Positions 7,001-14,675 of a stretch of DNA of 18,244 nt are shown here, one piece after another. The stretch lies in contig CAUDEY010000033.1 in the NCBI GenBank assembly GCA_958448705.1, positions 1-18,244 on the forward strand. The letters are read 5' to 3'. The notes beneath the pieces were generated by a model. That model was not told where the DNA came from. It searched no databases and saw only the letters and a list, made by a program, of their open reading frames with translations. This stretch comes from UMGS1322 sp900550765 (GTDB lineage: Bacteria; Bacillota; Clostridia; Christensenellales; QALW01). How positions within the stretch are numbered: position 1 is the stretch's first letter; every line of letters starts with the position of its first letter. The position numbers were made by a program, and so were the translations under genes.

Positions 7001-8114
7001 GCGTCCGTGAGGCGTTTACAAATTTATCAAAGGGCCACTTGGGCAGTTTTACCACTACATAGTCCAGCGCGGGCTCAAAACAGGCGCAGGTTTTGCCAGT
7101 GATATCATTTTTAATTTCATCCAGCGTCATACCCAAAGCAATTTTGGTTGTAACCTTGGCAATGGGGTAGCCCGTGGCCTTACTTGCCAAAGCGGAAGAA
7201 CGCGATACCCGCGGGTTGACTTCAATGACCGCATATTCAAAGCTATTAGGGTTTAAGGCGAACTGGCAGTTGCAGCCGCCTACAATGCCCAGTGCCGAAA
7301 TAATATCAAGCGCCGCCGTTCTCAGCATTTGATATTCTTTATCCGAAAGCGTAAGCGCGGGTGCGGCCACGATGCTGTCGCCCGTATGCACGCCTACAGG
7401 ATCAAAGTTTTCCATGCTGCATACGGCAATGCAGTTGCCTGCGCCGTCACGCATGGTTTCAAACTCAATCTCTTTCCAGCCGAAGATGAATTTTTCTACT
7501 AAAATCTGCGTGATAGGAGACATATCCAGCCCTGTACGGGCAATAACGGCCAGCTCCTCACGGTTTTGCGCAACGCCCCCTCCGGCGCCGCCGAGTGTAA
7601 AAGCGGGCCGCACAATAACGGGATACCCTATTTTTTCGGCTGTTTCCAGTGCGGCGGCCACGTCGTTTACCGTTTCGGAAGGAATCGTAGGCTGGCCAAG
7701 CTGCGCCATGGTCTCCTTAAAAAGCTGGCGGTCCTCGGCTTTATCAATGGCCTCGGCATCCGTACCCAAAAGGCGCACACCGTGCTTTTGCAAAAAGCCC
7801 TCCTTGGAAAGCTGCATGGCTATGGTCAGCCCGGTTTGCCCGCCGAGGCCGGCTAAAAGGCTATCAGGCTTTTCTTTTTTTATAATGCGTTTTATCGTGC
7901 GGCTGGTTAAGGGTTCCAGGTAAATTTCGTCCGCCAGGGCGCGGTCGGTCATGATGGTAGCGGGGTTGGAATTTACCAGCACCACGTTCAGGCCCGCGTC
8001 CTTTAACACGCGGCAGGCCTGGGCACCGGCATAGTCAAACTCGGCGGCCTGGCCGATTACGATAGGCCCGGAGCCTATTACCATTACCTTTTTTATTTTT
8101 TTATCAATCGGCAT
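4086..8114 (-). CDS. carB: carbamoyl-phosphate synthase large subunit joined in frame to a diaminopimelate epimerase-like protein (CarB-DapF)
   Basis: A 1342-residue ORF made of two complete proteins. Residues 1-~1058 are CarB: two ATP-grasp halves, each opening with a KxVxVxGSGPI-IGQ motif (near 8-22 and again near 550), and a C-terminal MGS-like allosteric domain (~935-1058) with YATPGTA. It makes carbamoyl phosphate from bicarbonate, ATP and ammonia passed from CarA. Residues ~1066-1342 are DapF-like, the enzyme converting LL- to meso-diaminopimelate for lysine and peptidoglycan. Visible there are the substrate residues in FNIDGSE, MGNPHCV, ERVNTEF and FERGNGET, and the second catalytic Cys1285 in ACGTGAC. 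The first catalytic Cys is replaced by Ala1136 (KMAGNAIRC), and the Asn of the usual GxGND motif by Asp1076. The start ATG overlaps the carA end by 22 nt. The fusion has no linker and rests on a one-base feature at 4911-4913 described separately, so two genes may really be present. Confidence 0.9.
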   Translation of the reverse strand: MPIDKKIKKVMVIGSGPIVIGQAAEFDYAGAQACRVLKDAGLNVVLVNSNPATIMTDRALADEIYLEPLTSRTIKRIIKKEKPDSLLAGLGGQTGLTIAMQLSKEGFLQKHGVRLLGTDAEAIDKAEDRQLFKETMAQLGQPTIPSETVNDVAAALETAEKIGYPVIVRPAFTLGGAGGGVAQNREELAVIARTGLDMSPITQILVEKFIFGWKEIEFETMRDGAGNCIAVCSMENFDPVGVHTGDSIVAAPALTLSDKEYQMLRTAALDIISALGIVGGCNCQFALNPNSFEYAVIEVNPRVSRSSALASKATGYPIAKVTTKIALGMTLDEIKNDITGKTCACFEPALDYVVVKLPKWPFDKFVNASRTLGTQMKATGEVMSIASSFEAALMKAVRGAEISQETLNRPYTGGEDILTRLKKIDDLRLFTVFEALKSGVDIDTVFDITRIDRWFLAKLLHLAEFEKQISGHAISRDAYNEAKRLGYTDKALIELTGQKPAFSAEASYKMVDTCAAEFDAETPYFYASYDSACDSRRFPRSGKPVILVLGSGPIRIGQGIEFDYSSVHCVWTLKKLGYDVVIINNNPETVSTDYDTADRLYFEPLTPEDVMNVIKAEKPVGVVVAFGGQTAIKLTKFLDESGITILGTSADGIDTAEDRERFDALLEKFDIRRPRGKSVMTLEEAVASANELGYPVLLRPSYVIGGQNMTIAHSDADVERYMQIILSGKIENPVLVDKYMAGTELEVDVISDGKNVLIPGIMEHVERAGVHSGDSIAVYPPYNLSDKMLQKVVECSRKLALSLGTKGLVNIQYLIYENELYVIEVNPRASRTVPYISKVTGVPMVELASRVMTGEALDRLGYGCGLYRTPPYFAVKVPVFSFEKLQDVNSILGPEMKSTGEVLGIGKTTAEALFKGLTSAGFRMPAGGERTGVFISVDEHDYLDVVSVAKKLDDLGMTIYATPGTAQAIRPLGIDVITLKSMDCHEDKFKLMEEGKIHYIIYTGALYDSTMGDYMALHRRALQLSIACLTSLDTANALADIIASRFNEENTELVDINHMRSQRSTYAFAKMESAGDDYIFFDNRDGGITCPESLCVSLCSRHYGIGGDGIVLIEESSAADAKMRIFNIDGSEGKMAGNAIRCVAKFLFDKGIVKKEEMRIETASGIKTVTVFVSNNLVTSATVDMGAASFALGDLPALLPCEEAVDYPAEIAGAEYRITCVSMGNPHCVVFCERLDILDIDTLGPLFENAPIFPERVNTEFVRFVNATTLKIRVFERGNGETFACGTGACAAVAAAVKSGFCKKGEDITVKVKGGELIVHYTDETVYLTGSAHLVFEGSFEY
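4905..4930 (-). promoter_or_regulatory. dapF: relic or masked dapF ribosome site and start codon at the carB-dapF junction
   Basis: On the minus strand AAAGGAG (4930-4924) stands 5 nt before ATG (4918-4916), followed by CGTTTGCTAAG. Read from this ATG as given, the frame is not DapF. If the TTT at 4913-4911 were TTTT, the ATG would open MRFAKMESAG, a normal DapF N-terminus, and the carB frame would end TTT TGC TAA 14 nt downstream. The 14-nt overlap would match the overlapping style of the neighbouring genes. The ribosome site and start are seen directly; the missing T is inferred. Confidence 0.75.
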
Positions 8115-9169
8115 TCTTTTTTCTCCATAAGCGCTGTAAATTTATCAAACAAAAAAGCAGTATCCTTCGGCCCTGCGCAGGCCTCGGGATGAAATTGCAC
8201 GGAAAATGCTTTCCACTTGGGATAATCAATCCCTTCACAGGTTCCGTCATTGGCATTGAGAAAGCTGATTTCTCCCTTGCCCGCAAGGCTTTGGGATACC
8301 ACGGCATAGCCATGGTTTTGGCTTGTTATATATGTACGGCTGCCCTGAACTTCCTTCACCGGCTGGTTTACTCCCCTATGCCCGTATTTCAGCTTTACTG
8401 TTGTTCCGCCAAAGGCCAGAGCCAGCAGCTGATGCCCCAGGCAAATGCCGAAAACAGGTACTTTGCCCAACAGCTTTTGTATCTGTGCGATTTCGTATTT
8501 ATTTTCCTGCGGATCTCCCGGCCCGTTTGAAAGCATAACCCCGTCGAACCCGTAAAGCTCCTCGGCTTTTACATCGTGCGGGAATACTGTAACACGGCAG
8601 CCTCGCTGCTGCAGACTGCGGATAATATTCTGTTTTGCACCGTAATCGACCAGTGCTACTTTAAATTTCTCTTTTCCAAGGGCTAAAAATGTTTCCTTTT
8701 CTTTTCGGCTTACCGAACTTACCGCGTCTATAATACGGTAACGCTTCAGCTGTTCCGTATCTGCCGGTAACTCCTTGCATATCACAGCGTTCATTACGCC
8801 GGATTCCCGTATGATACGCGTTACCTCGCGTGTATCAATGCCGCAGACGGCCGGAATTTTATTCTTTTTTAAATAGGAGTCCAGTGTTCCTCCGCTTCTG
8901 AAATTAGAGGGTGTATCGCAGAAAGAACGCGCCACGTATCCTTTTACAAAACAGCCGCCTTCAAAATCCTCTTCTATCATGCCGTAATTGCCGATAAGCG
9001 GAAATGTCTGCATTACGATCTGGCCGTAATAGCTCGGATCGGTAAGTGTTTCAATATAGCCGCACATACCGGTAGTAAAAACAAGCTCTCCCAGGGCCTC
9101 GCCTTCATATCCAAAGCCGATGCCTTCAAATACATCGCCGCTGCTTAAAACAAGATATGCTTTTCTCAT
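8093..9169 (-). CDS. carA: carbamoyl-phosphate synthase small subunit (glutaminase)
   Basis: 358 residues, normal for CarA. The N-terminal CPSase small-subunit domain spans about 1-150. A class I glutamine amidotransferase domain spans about 170-345, with nucleophile Cys243 in GICLGHQ and the catalytic pair His327/Glu329 in FHPEA. It hydrolyses glutamine and channels ammonia to CarB. The ATG overlaps the argF stop by 4 nt (ATGA), and the gene overlaps carB by 22 nt, so the subunits are translationally coupled. Its place in an ArgR-type operon points to arginine rather than pyrimidine supply, though one enzyme could serve both if no second copy exists. Confidence 0.96.
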   Translation of the reverse strand: MRKAYLVLSSGDVFEGIGFGYEGEALGELVFTTGMCGYIETLTDPSYYGQIVMQTFPLIGNYGMIEEDFEGGCFVKGYVARSFCDTPSNFRSGGTLDSYLKKNKIPAVCGIDTREVTRIIRESGVMNAVICKELPADTEQLKRYRIIDAVSSVSRKEKETFLALGKEKFKVALVDYGAKQNIIRSLQQRGCRVTVFPHDVKAEELYGFDGVMLSNGPGDPQENKYEIAQIQKLLGKVPVFGICLGHQLLALAFGGTTVKLKYGHRGVNQPVKEVQGSRTYITSQNHGYAVVSQSLAGKGEISFLNANDGTCEGIDYPKWKAFSVQFHPEACAGPKDTAFLFDKFTALMEKKECRLIKK

Positions 9170-10086
9170 TCTTTTTCCCCGCTGCCGGCCAGCAGCTTTA
9201 CTAACACAGCTTTTTGCGCATGAAGCCGGTTTTCGGCTTCCTCAAAAATTTCATTTGCGTGGGCTTCAAATATTTCGGCCGTAATTTCTTCGCCGCGATG
9301 CGCCGGCAGACAGTGCTGTACCATAGCGTCGGGCTTGGCGGCGGCCATTACGGCTTGGTCAATGCGGTAGCCGGCGAAAATTTCTTTTCTTTTATCGGCC
9401 TCGTCTTCCTGGCCCATAGAGGCCCATACGTCGGTAAACAGCACGTCGGCATCCTTTGCGGCGGCCATTACGTCCGGCGTGCAGGTGAATTTGCCGTTTT
9501 CCTTGGCCCAGGCCATAATTGCTTCATCCGGCCGGTGGCTTTCGGGGCAAGCAACAGAAACCTCCATGCCTACCTTAATGCCGCCTACAATCAGGCTGTT
9601 TGCCATATTGTTGCCGTCGCCGATAAAGCACATCTTGCGGCCTGAAAAGCTCTTTTTATATTCCCGCACCGTCATCAGGTCGGCCAGCACCTGGCAGGGG
9701 TGGCAGTAGTCGGTAAGGCCGTTGATGATCGGAATGCTGCCGTATGCAGCCAAATCCTCCACCTCTTTTTGGCTGAAGGTGCGGATCATAATGGCGTCCA
9801 AATACCTTGAAAGCACGCGGGCGGTGTCCTCTACCGGCTCGCCCCGGCCAATCTGCAGGTCGCGGGAACTTAAAAACAGCGCCGAACCGCCTAAATCGTA
9901 CATGCCCACTTCAAAAGAAACGCGCGTGCGTGTGGAGGATTTTTGAAAAATCATGCCCAGTGTTTTTCCCTTTAGCAGGTGATGTTCAATGCCGTTCTTT
10001 TTTTCGTATTTCAGCTGGTCGGCCGTGTTTAAAATTTCAATAATCTCTTTTGCGGAAAGGTCCATCAGTTTTAATAAATGTTTCAT
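9166..10086 (-). CDS. argF: ornithine carbamoyltransferase (anabolic)
   Basis: 306 residues. It forms citrulline from ornithine and carbamoyl phosphate. The carbamoyl-phosphate loop SSTRTR is at 50-55. DYCHPCQVLAD (His-Pro-Cys-Gln) and HCLPAHRGEE (the ornithine-specific HCLP cysteine) separate it from aspartate carbamoyltransferase. The start ATG shares one base with the argD stop (TGATG). Placement between argD and carA, directly with the source of its carbamoyl phosphate, supports a biosynthetic rather than an arginine-deiminase role. Confidence 0.96.
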   Translation of the reverse strand: MKHLLKLMDLSAKEIIEILNTADQLKYEKKNGIEHHLLKGKTLGMIFQKSSTRTRVSFEVGMYDLGGSALFLSSRDLQIGRGEPVEDTARVLSRYLDAIMIRTFSQKEVEDLAAYGSIPIINGLTDYCHPCQVLADLMTVREYKKSFSGRKMCFIGDGNNMANSLIVGGIKVGMEVSVACPESHRPDEAIMAWAKENGKFTCTPDVMAAAKDADVLFTDVWASMGQEDEADKRKEIFAGYRIDQAVMAAAKPDAMVQHCLPAHRGEEITAEIFEAHANEIFEEAENRLHAQKAVLVKLLAGSGEKE

Positions 10087-11246
10087 CAGGCAAGCTCCTC
10101 TTTTAAAATATGAATTGCTTTTTCCAAAAGCGCGTCGTCGATATTGAGCGGCGGCAGCAGGCGGATTTTATCCTTGGCTGAAAGCACCAGCACACCGCGC
10201 GCCAGGCAGCCGGAGATAACTTCTTTTGCCGGCTTTGCTGAGGCAATGCCCAGCATCAAGCCCTTGCCGGTAATGCTTTTTACGCCCTTTGCACCCTGCA
10301 GCTGCGAAAGGATATAGGCGGATTTTTTTTCTACGCCTGCAAGCAGCGCTTCATCAAGCCGCGTTAGGATGCTGAGCGCGCCCGCGCATACCGCGGGATT
10401 TCCGCCAAAGGTAGAACCGTGTTTTCCGGCCGTAAGCACGCCGGCGGCTTTTTCGCCCATTACGCAGGCGCCGATGGGCAGGCCGCCGCCCAAGCCCTTG
10501 GCCGTAGTAAAGAGATCCGGCGTAATGCCGTAATGCATATAGCAATAAAGCTTTCCGGTGCGGCCGTTGCCGGTCTGCACTTCGTCTAAGATTAAAAGCA
10601 GGTCGTTCTCTTCCGTAATGCGGCGGGCAAAATGCACAAATTCTTCGGTTAAAGGCAGTACGCCGCCTTCGCCCTGAACAAGCTCCATCATAACCGCGCA
10701 GCATTTATTTTCCTTTATTTTCTTCTCTAAGTCCGCGCAGTTATTGGCTTCGGCATATACAAAGCCCCCGGGCAGCGGGCCAAAGTCCGTATGAAAGGAA
10801 TCCTGTCCGGTGGCTGCAAGCGTGGCGATGGTGCGGCCGTGAAAGCTGTTCTTCAGCGTGACGATCGTATCATAGCCCTCGCCTTTATGGTCATGCCCCC
10901 ATTTGCGCGCGGTTTTTATCGCACATTCGTTGGCCTCCGCGCCGGAATTGCCGAAAAACACTTTTTTCATGCCTGTTTTTTCGCATAGCAGGGCGGCCAG
11001 GCGCGCGCAGGGTTCCGTATAATACAGGTTGGAGGTGTGGGCCAGCTGCCCCATCTGCGTGCAGACGGCTTTTTGCCAAACGTCATCGGCGGCACCGAAG
11101 GTGTTAACGGCAATGCCGCTGCCTAAATCGATATATTCTTTTCCGTTTTCATCCAAAAGCTTTGCGCCTTTTCCCGAAACCAGCGTAACGGGAAAACGGC
11201 TGTAGGTGTTTTCCACAAAGCATTGGTCAAGCTGCTGTATGCTCAT
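10086..11246 (-). CDS. argD: acetylornithine aminotransferase
   Basis: 386 residues, a class III PLP-dependent aminotransferase. It converts N-acetylglutamate semialdehyde to N-acetylornithine with glutamate as amino donor. The PLP phosphate/ring region FFGNSGAEANE is near 97-107, LILDEVQTG places the ring-nitrogen Asp221, and Lys250 in TTAKGLGGG is the Schiff-base lysine. HGRT at 136-139 is typical of the family. Its AAGGGGAT ribosome site lies inside the last codons of argB, 4 nt separating stop and start. ArgD enzymes often also act as succinyldiaminopimelate aminotransferase; with a dapF-like gene in the operon that is conceivable but unsupported here. Confidence 0.95.
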   Translation of the reverse strand: MSIQQLDQCFVENTYSRFPVTLVSGKGAKLLDENGKEYIDLGSGIAVNTFGAADDVWQKAVCTQMGQLAHTSNLYYTEPCARLAALLCEKTGMKKVFFGNSGAEANECAIKTARKWGHDHKGEGYDTIVTLKNSFHGRTIATLAATGQDSFHTDFGPLPGGFVYAEANNCADLEKKIKENKCCAVMMELVQGEGGVLPLTEEFVHFARRITEENDLLLILDEVQTGNGRTGKLYCYMHYGITPDLFTTAKGLGGGLPIGACVMGEKAAGVLTAGKHGSTFGGNPAVCAGALSILTRLDEALLAGVEKKSAYILSQLQGAKGVKSITGKGLMLGIASAKPAKEVISGCLARGVLVLSAKDKIRLLPPLNIDDALLEKAIHILKEELA

Positions 11247-11250
11247 TTTT

Positions 11251-12108
11251 TTATCCCCTTAAAAACATGGTGCCGATACCCTCGTCGGTAAGCGTTTCAA
11301 TTAAAATGGAGTGAGGAACGCGCCCGTCGATGATAAAGGCGCGGGAAACGCCCATGCGGATCGCTTCGGTACAGTACTGGATTTTAGGAATCATTCCCCC
11401 GGAAATGATACCCTCGCTCATCAGCTGGGGCGTATCGCTTACATAGATTTTGGAAATTAAGGAATCCGGGTCATCCTTATCCCTTAAAATGCCCTTGATA
11501 TCCGTCATGGAAATAAAGCTCTCGGCTTTTAGTTTACCGGCGATGATGGAGGCGGCGATATCGGCGTTGATGTTGTAGCTACGGCCCTCTTTATCGCACC
11601 CTACGGTGGATACTACGGGAATATAGCCTTTATCCAATACATCCAAAATCGGTTCTACGTTAATATTTGTAATATCACCCACCAAACCCAGACGTTCATC
11701 CTTTACTTTGGCTTCAATCAGGTGGCCGTCCATACCCGAAAGACCGATGGCCTTGCCCCCGGTGTTTTGAATCAGGTTGACTAAATTTTTATTGATTTTT
11801 CCGGCCAAAACCATTTGGACGATCTCGGCGGTTTCCTCATCGGTTACGCGCAGTCCGTCCACAAATTCGGTTTTTTTGCCCACGCGCGTTAACATATCGG
11901 TAATTTCGGGGCCGCCGCCGTGTACAAGCACTACCTTGATGCCGATCAGCGACATCAGCACGATATCGCCCATTACGGCTTTTTTCAGGTCCTCGTTTAT
12001 CATGGCGTTGCCGCCGTATTTTACCACGATGATTTTATTATAGTATTTTTGAATATACGGCAGGGCGTGTACAAGTACCTCTGCCTGCTGGCTGCTGGTC
12101 AGTTTCAT
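11251..12108 (-). CDS. argB: acetylglutamate kinase, predicted arginine-sensitive
   Basis: 285 residues of the amino-acid kinase fold. It phosphorylates N-acetylglutamate. VVKYGGNAM carries the ATP-site Lys, LVHGGGPEI is the substrate loop, and NINADIAAS is the second substrate-binding block. An N-terminal helix (LVHALPYIQKYY) precedes the core, and the C-terminal block HSILIETLTDEGIGTM matches the signature of arginine-inhibited kinases. Feedback inhibition by arginine is therefore the family-based expectation and fits the acetyl-recycling pathway set by argJ. An AGAGGA site precedes the ATG, 14 bp after argJ. Confidence 0.95.
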   Translation of the reverse strand: MKLTSSQQAEVLVHALPYIQKYYNKIIVVKYGGNAMINEDLKKAVMGDIVLMSLIGIKVVLVHGGGPEITDMLTRVGKKTEFVDGLRVTDEETAEIVQMVLAGKINKNLVNLIQNTGGKAIGLSGMDGHLIEAKVKDERLGLVGDITNINVEPILDVLDKGYIPVVSTVGCDKEGRSYNINADIAASIIAGKLKAESFISMTDIKGILRDKDDPDSLISKIYVSDTPQLMSEGIISGGMIPKIQYCTEAIRMGVSRAFIIDGRVPHSILIETLTDEGIGTMFLRG

Positions 12109-12122
12109 TTTTTATCCTCTTT

Positions 12123-13334
12123 TCAGGTGCGGTAGTCGCCGTTAATTTTTACATAGTCATAGGTTAAATCACAGCCCCAGGCCGTGGCGGAAGCAGGGCC
12201 GGCTTTTAAATCAATCAGCACCTGGATTTCCTCTTCCAAAAGGATTTCCTTGGCCGCGCTTTCGGAAAAATCGATTCCGGCGCCGTTTTGGCATACGTCG
12301 ATGCGGCCTTTTTTAGAGGCAAAGGAAACGTCGATGCAATTGACATCCACGTTTGCGCCGCTGTAGCCGATGGCGCAGAGTACCCGGCCCCAGTTGGCGT
12401 CGCTGCCGAACATGGCGGCCTTAAACAGGGAGGAGCAGATAACGCTTTTGGCTACGGTTTCGGCCTCAGCTTCATCCTTGGCGCCGGAAACCTTGCATTC
12501 CAACAGCTTGGTAGCGCCCTCGCCGTCCCGGGCAATCATCCGGCAAAGATAGACTGTTACCGCGTGAAGCGCTTCGCAGAAAGCGTCATAGTCCGGGCCT
12601 TCGCTTTCGATTTTCGGGTTTCCGGCCAGGCCGTTGGCCAGAATGGAAACCATATCGTTGGTGGAAGTATCGCCGTCTACGCTGACGCGGTTAAAGGAGG
12701 TTTTTACATCCTCCTGCAAAGCTTTTTGCAAAAATGCCGGCGCAATGGCAACGTCGGTTGTAAGAAACACCAGCATCGTGGCCATGTTGGGGTGGATCAT
12801 GCCCGAGCCTTTGGCAATGCCGCCGATACGGCAGGTTTTGCCGCCGGCCTCAAAGCTGAAAGCAATCTCCTTCCGTTTGGTATCCGTCGTCATAATGCCT
12901 TCGGCTGCATCGGCGCTGCAATCTCCCAAGGCGCTTACCAGTGCCGGAATTCCCTGGGCAATCGGCGTGATATCCAACCGCTGGCCGATCACGCCGGTGG
13001 AGGCTACGATTACGTCTTTTGCGGAAATTTTTAATTCTTCCGCCAGGTGAGCGCACATGGCCTCGGCTATCATGACGCCGTCGGCGTTGCAGGTGTTGGC
13101 GTTGCCGCTGTTGCAAAGCATAGCCTGGGCGTAGCCGTCGGCGATGTTGGCTTTGGTTACCGTGATCGGCGCACCTTTCACTAAATTCGTGGTATATACC
13201 GCCGCCGCCGCCGCTCTTTGGGGCGTGTAAATCAGCGCTAAATCTTTTTTTGTTTTATTTTTGCGGATGCCGCAGTGGATGCCGGAGGCCGTAAAGCCTT
13301 TTGCGGCGCAAACGCCGCCTTGTATCTGTTTCAT
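12123..13334 (-). CDS. argJ: ornithine acetyltransferase (glutamate N-acetyltransferase), ArgJ
   Basis: 403 residues, an N-terminal-nucleophile protein. It moves the acetyl group from N-acetylornithine to glutamate, and in bifunctional members also acetylates glutamate with acetyl-CoA. The self-cleavage motif MATML is present in KGSGMIHPNMATML, giving scission between Ala185 and Thr186, with Thr186 as the new N-terminal nucleophile. VASTGVIG at 110-117 forms the oxyanion region. Whether it is mono- or bifunctional cannot be read from the sequence, but no argA or argE is present in the operon. The ribosome site TAAGGAG overlaps the argC stop codon. Confidence 0.96.
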   Translation of the reverse strand: MKQIQGGVCAAKGFTASGIHCGIRKNKTKKDLALIYTPQRAAAAAVYTTNLVKGAPITVTKANIADGYAQAMLCNSGNANTCNADGVMIAEAMCAHLAEELKISAKDVIVASTGVIGQRLDITPIAQGIPALVSALGDCSADAAEGIMTTDTKRKEIAFSFEAGGKTCRIGGIAKGSGMIHPNMATMLVFLTTDVAIAPAFLQKALQEDVKTSFNRVSVDGDTSTNDMVSILANGLAGNPKIESEGPDYDAFCEALHAVTVYLCRMIARDGEGATKLLECKVSGAKDEAEAETVAKSVICSSLFKAAMFGSDANWGRVLCAIGYSGANVDVNCIDVSFASKKGRIDVCQNGAGIDFSESAAKEILLEEEIQVLIDLKAGPASATAWGCDLTYDYVKINGDYRT

Positions 13335-13343
13335 AAAAACTCC

Positions 13344-14273
13344 TTATATTTCAAGCCCGGTTAAGGGATCGCACCCGAGCATGATATTCATACATTCTAT
13401 GGCCGCGCCGGAGGCACCCTTGCCTAAGTTATCGTAGCGCGCCGTCAGCAGCAGCCGTTCTTCATTGCCGAAAACGGAAATCTCCATTGCGTCGCTGCCC
13501 TGCCTTGCATTGCTGGAAAGAAAGCCGGCTTCATCGCTGTTTTCGCTGTAGCGAACTAAGAGGCCGCCATACCGCGCGGCGTACAGGCGGCGGATGTCCT
13601 CTATCCCGCCCTTTTTCAGCTGCTTGGCAAACAGCGGAACCGTTACCAGCATACCGCTGTAAAACGGCGCTACAATCGGACAGAAGACCGGCGCGTTCTG
13701 AAGACCGCATACAGCCTGCATTTCCTTTAAATGCTTATGCTGCTGCGTAATGCCGTACTGCCGCGGTGCATCGAGCAGGCGGCTGCGCTTGTCTGCTTCA
13801 TACTCGGCAATCATTTTTTTGCCGCCGCCGGAGTAACCGGTAAGCGAGTGGCAGGTAAGCAGCGCGTCTTTCTCCAAAAAGCCCGCCTGTATCAGCGGAT
13901 ATATCAGGGCGATAAAGCCGCTGGCATGGCAGCCGGGAACGGCCACGCGCGGCGCGTTTTTTACTTTGGCAAAGCCGTTTTCAAATAATTCCGGAAAGCC
14001 GTACTGCCAACCGGGCAGCGTGCGGTGCGCGGTAGAGGCATCGATCACTCGGGTGCGCTCGTTTTCGATAAGGGCTACCGCTTCTTGGGCGGCGGCGTCC
14101 GGCAGGCACAAAAAGGCGATATCACAGCTGTTCAGCATCTCTTTTCTGGCTGAGCGCTCCTTGCGCTGTTCTTCTTTCAGCGTAAGCAGAGCAATATCCT
14201 TGCGTCCGGCTAAACGGTCAAAAATCCGCAGGCCGGTGGTGCCTTCTTTACCGTCGATAAAAACTTGAACCAT
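13344..14273 (-). CDS. argC: N-acetyl-gamma-glutamyl-phosphate reductase, short type
   Basis: 309 residues. It reduces N-acetylglutamyl phosphate to the semialdehyde with NADPH. The N-terminal nucleotide motif DGKEGTTGLRI and catalytic Cys115 in AVPGCHASG belong to the shorter ArgC subgroup of about 310 residues, not the ~345-residue form with GCYPT. First gene of the operon. The ATG at 14271-14273 is preceded by GAAGAGG at a normal distance, and the ARG-box promoter lies just upstream. Confidence 0.95.
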   Translation of the reverse strand: MVQVFIDGKEGTTGLRIFDRLAGRKDIALLTLKEEQRKERSARKEMLNSCDIAFLCLPDAAAQEAVALIENERTRVIDASTAHRTLPGWQYGFPELFENGFAKVKNAPRVAVPGCHASGFIALIYPLIQAGFLEKDALLTCHSLTGYSGGGKKMIAEYEADKRSRLLDAPRQYGITQQHKHLKEMQAVCGLQNAPVFCPIVAPFYSGMLVTVPLFAKQLKKGGIEDIRRLYAARYGGLLVRYSENSDEAGFLSSNARQGSDAMEISVFGNEERLLLTARYDNLGKGASGAAIECMNIMLGCDPLTGLEI

Positions 14274-14297
14274 AGGGAACCTCTTCTTTTTGCAATA

Positions 14298-14315
14298 TAT
14301 GCATAATTATGCATC
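14298..14315 (-). promoter_or_regulatory. ARG box (predicted ArgR operator)
   Basis: ATGCATAATTATGCAT at 14299-14314 is a perfect 16-bp palindrome. With one base either side it fits the general ARG-box pattern TNTGNATWWWWATNCANA. It covers the -10 element of the argC promoter, so ArgR-arginine binding would block RNA polymerase. A weaker ATGCATCATG/CATGTATG stretch follows at 14311-14323 and could be a second half-site. No argR gene is in the window. Confidence 0.85.
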
Positions 14316-14334
14316 ATGTATGTATTTTTGTCAA
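14306..14334 (-). promoter_or_regulatory. sigma-A promoter of the arginine operon
   Basis: On the minus strand a perfect TTGACA (14334-14329) is followed after 17 bp by CATAAT (14311-14306). The -10 is embedded in the ARG box. The leader to the argC ATG is only about 25-30 nt, leaving no room for a T-box or riboswitch. Confidence 0.85.
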
Positions 14335-14340
14335 GCAATT

Positions 14341-14640
14341 CTCATAAAAAAACAAGAGCTTTTTTTGAAGTAAAAATGTTATACCGGAAATCTTGTCGTT
14401 CTGGTTCCCGCAACACCTTCCGGACAGAACCTTATAATCCTTTAATTTATAAAAATTCATTTTATAACACACCGCAAAAGAGAAAATCGTAAAAAAACGA
14501 AAAAAATCCGCCTTTCTGCGGCATCCCAGAGAAATAGAACTCCACAAGCAGCCCCTTTGCACAGAAAATTCCCTTCTTCCATTCCCAAAAACTCTGCAAT
14601 AACTGCCGAATTTTTTATACTGCAAAAAATTTTTTATTTT
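14341..14640. other. AT-rich divergent intergenic stretch without a convincing gene
   Basis: About 300 bp between the arg promoter and the GntR promoter. It is rich in A and T runs. The only structures I see are a possible hairpin with GTTCTG/CAGAAC arms at about 14397-14430, and on the minus strand a short CCGC-AGAAAG-GCGG hairpin followed by ATTTTTTT near 14505-14525. The latter looks like a weak terminator, which would suggest a short minus-strand transcript, but its stem is only 4 bp. No ribosome site leads a credible reading frame. Confidence 0.4.
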
Positions 14641-14645
14641 TTGTA

Positions 14646-14674
14646 TTGACAACACGCTCTTTTCATGCTATCAT
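14646..14674 (+). promoter_or_regulatory. sigma-A promoter of the GntR-ABC operon
   Basis: TTGACA at 14646-14651 and TATCAT at 14669-14674 with a 17-bp spacer: a perfect -35 and a 5/6 -10. The operator begins immediately downstream and covers the expected transcription start. Confidence 0.85.
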
Positions 14675-14675
14675 C

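Noticed and set aside
8093..8114. A-rich carA-carB overlap (AAAAAAATAAAAAAGG) as a programmed slippage site
   Set aside because: Both proteins have normal ends and starts. No stem or upstream stimulator is evident, and 22-nt overlaps are common in such operons.
12288..13034. 248-residue plus-strand frame opposite argJ
   Set aside because: Antisense shadow of argJ. The Gly/Ala/Val-rich composition follows from the codon bias of the real gene, and there is no promoter or start context.
14314..14655. 113-residue minus-strand open frame between the two divergent promoters
   Set aside because: It starts in the GntR promoter region and runs through the arg promoter -35, has no convincing ribosome site, and reads as Phe/Lys/Cys-rich sequence typical of AT-rich spacer.
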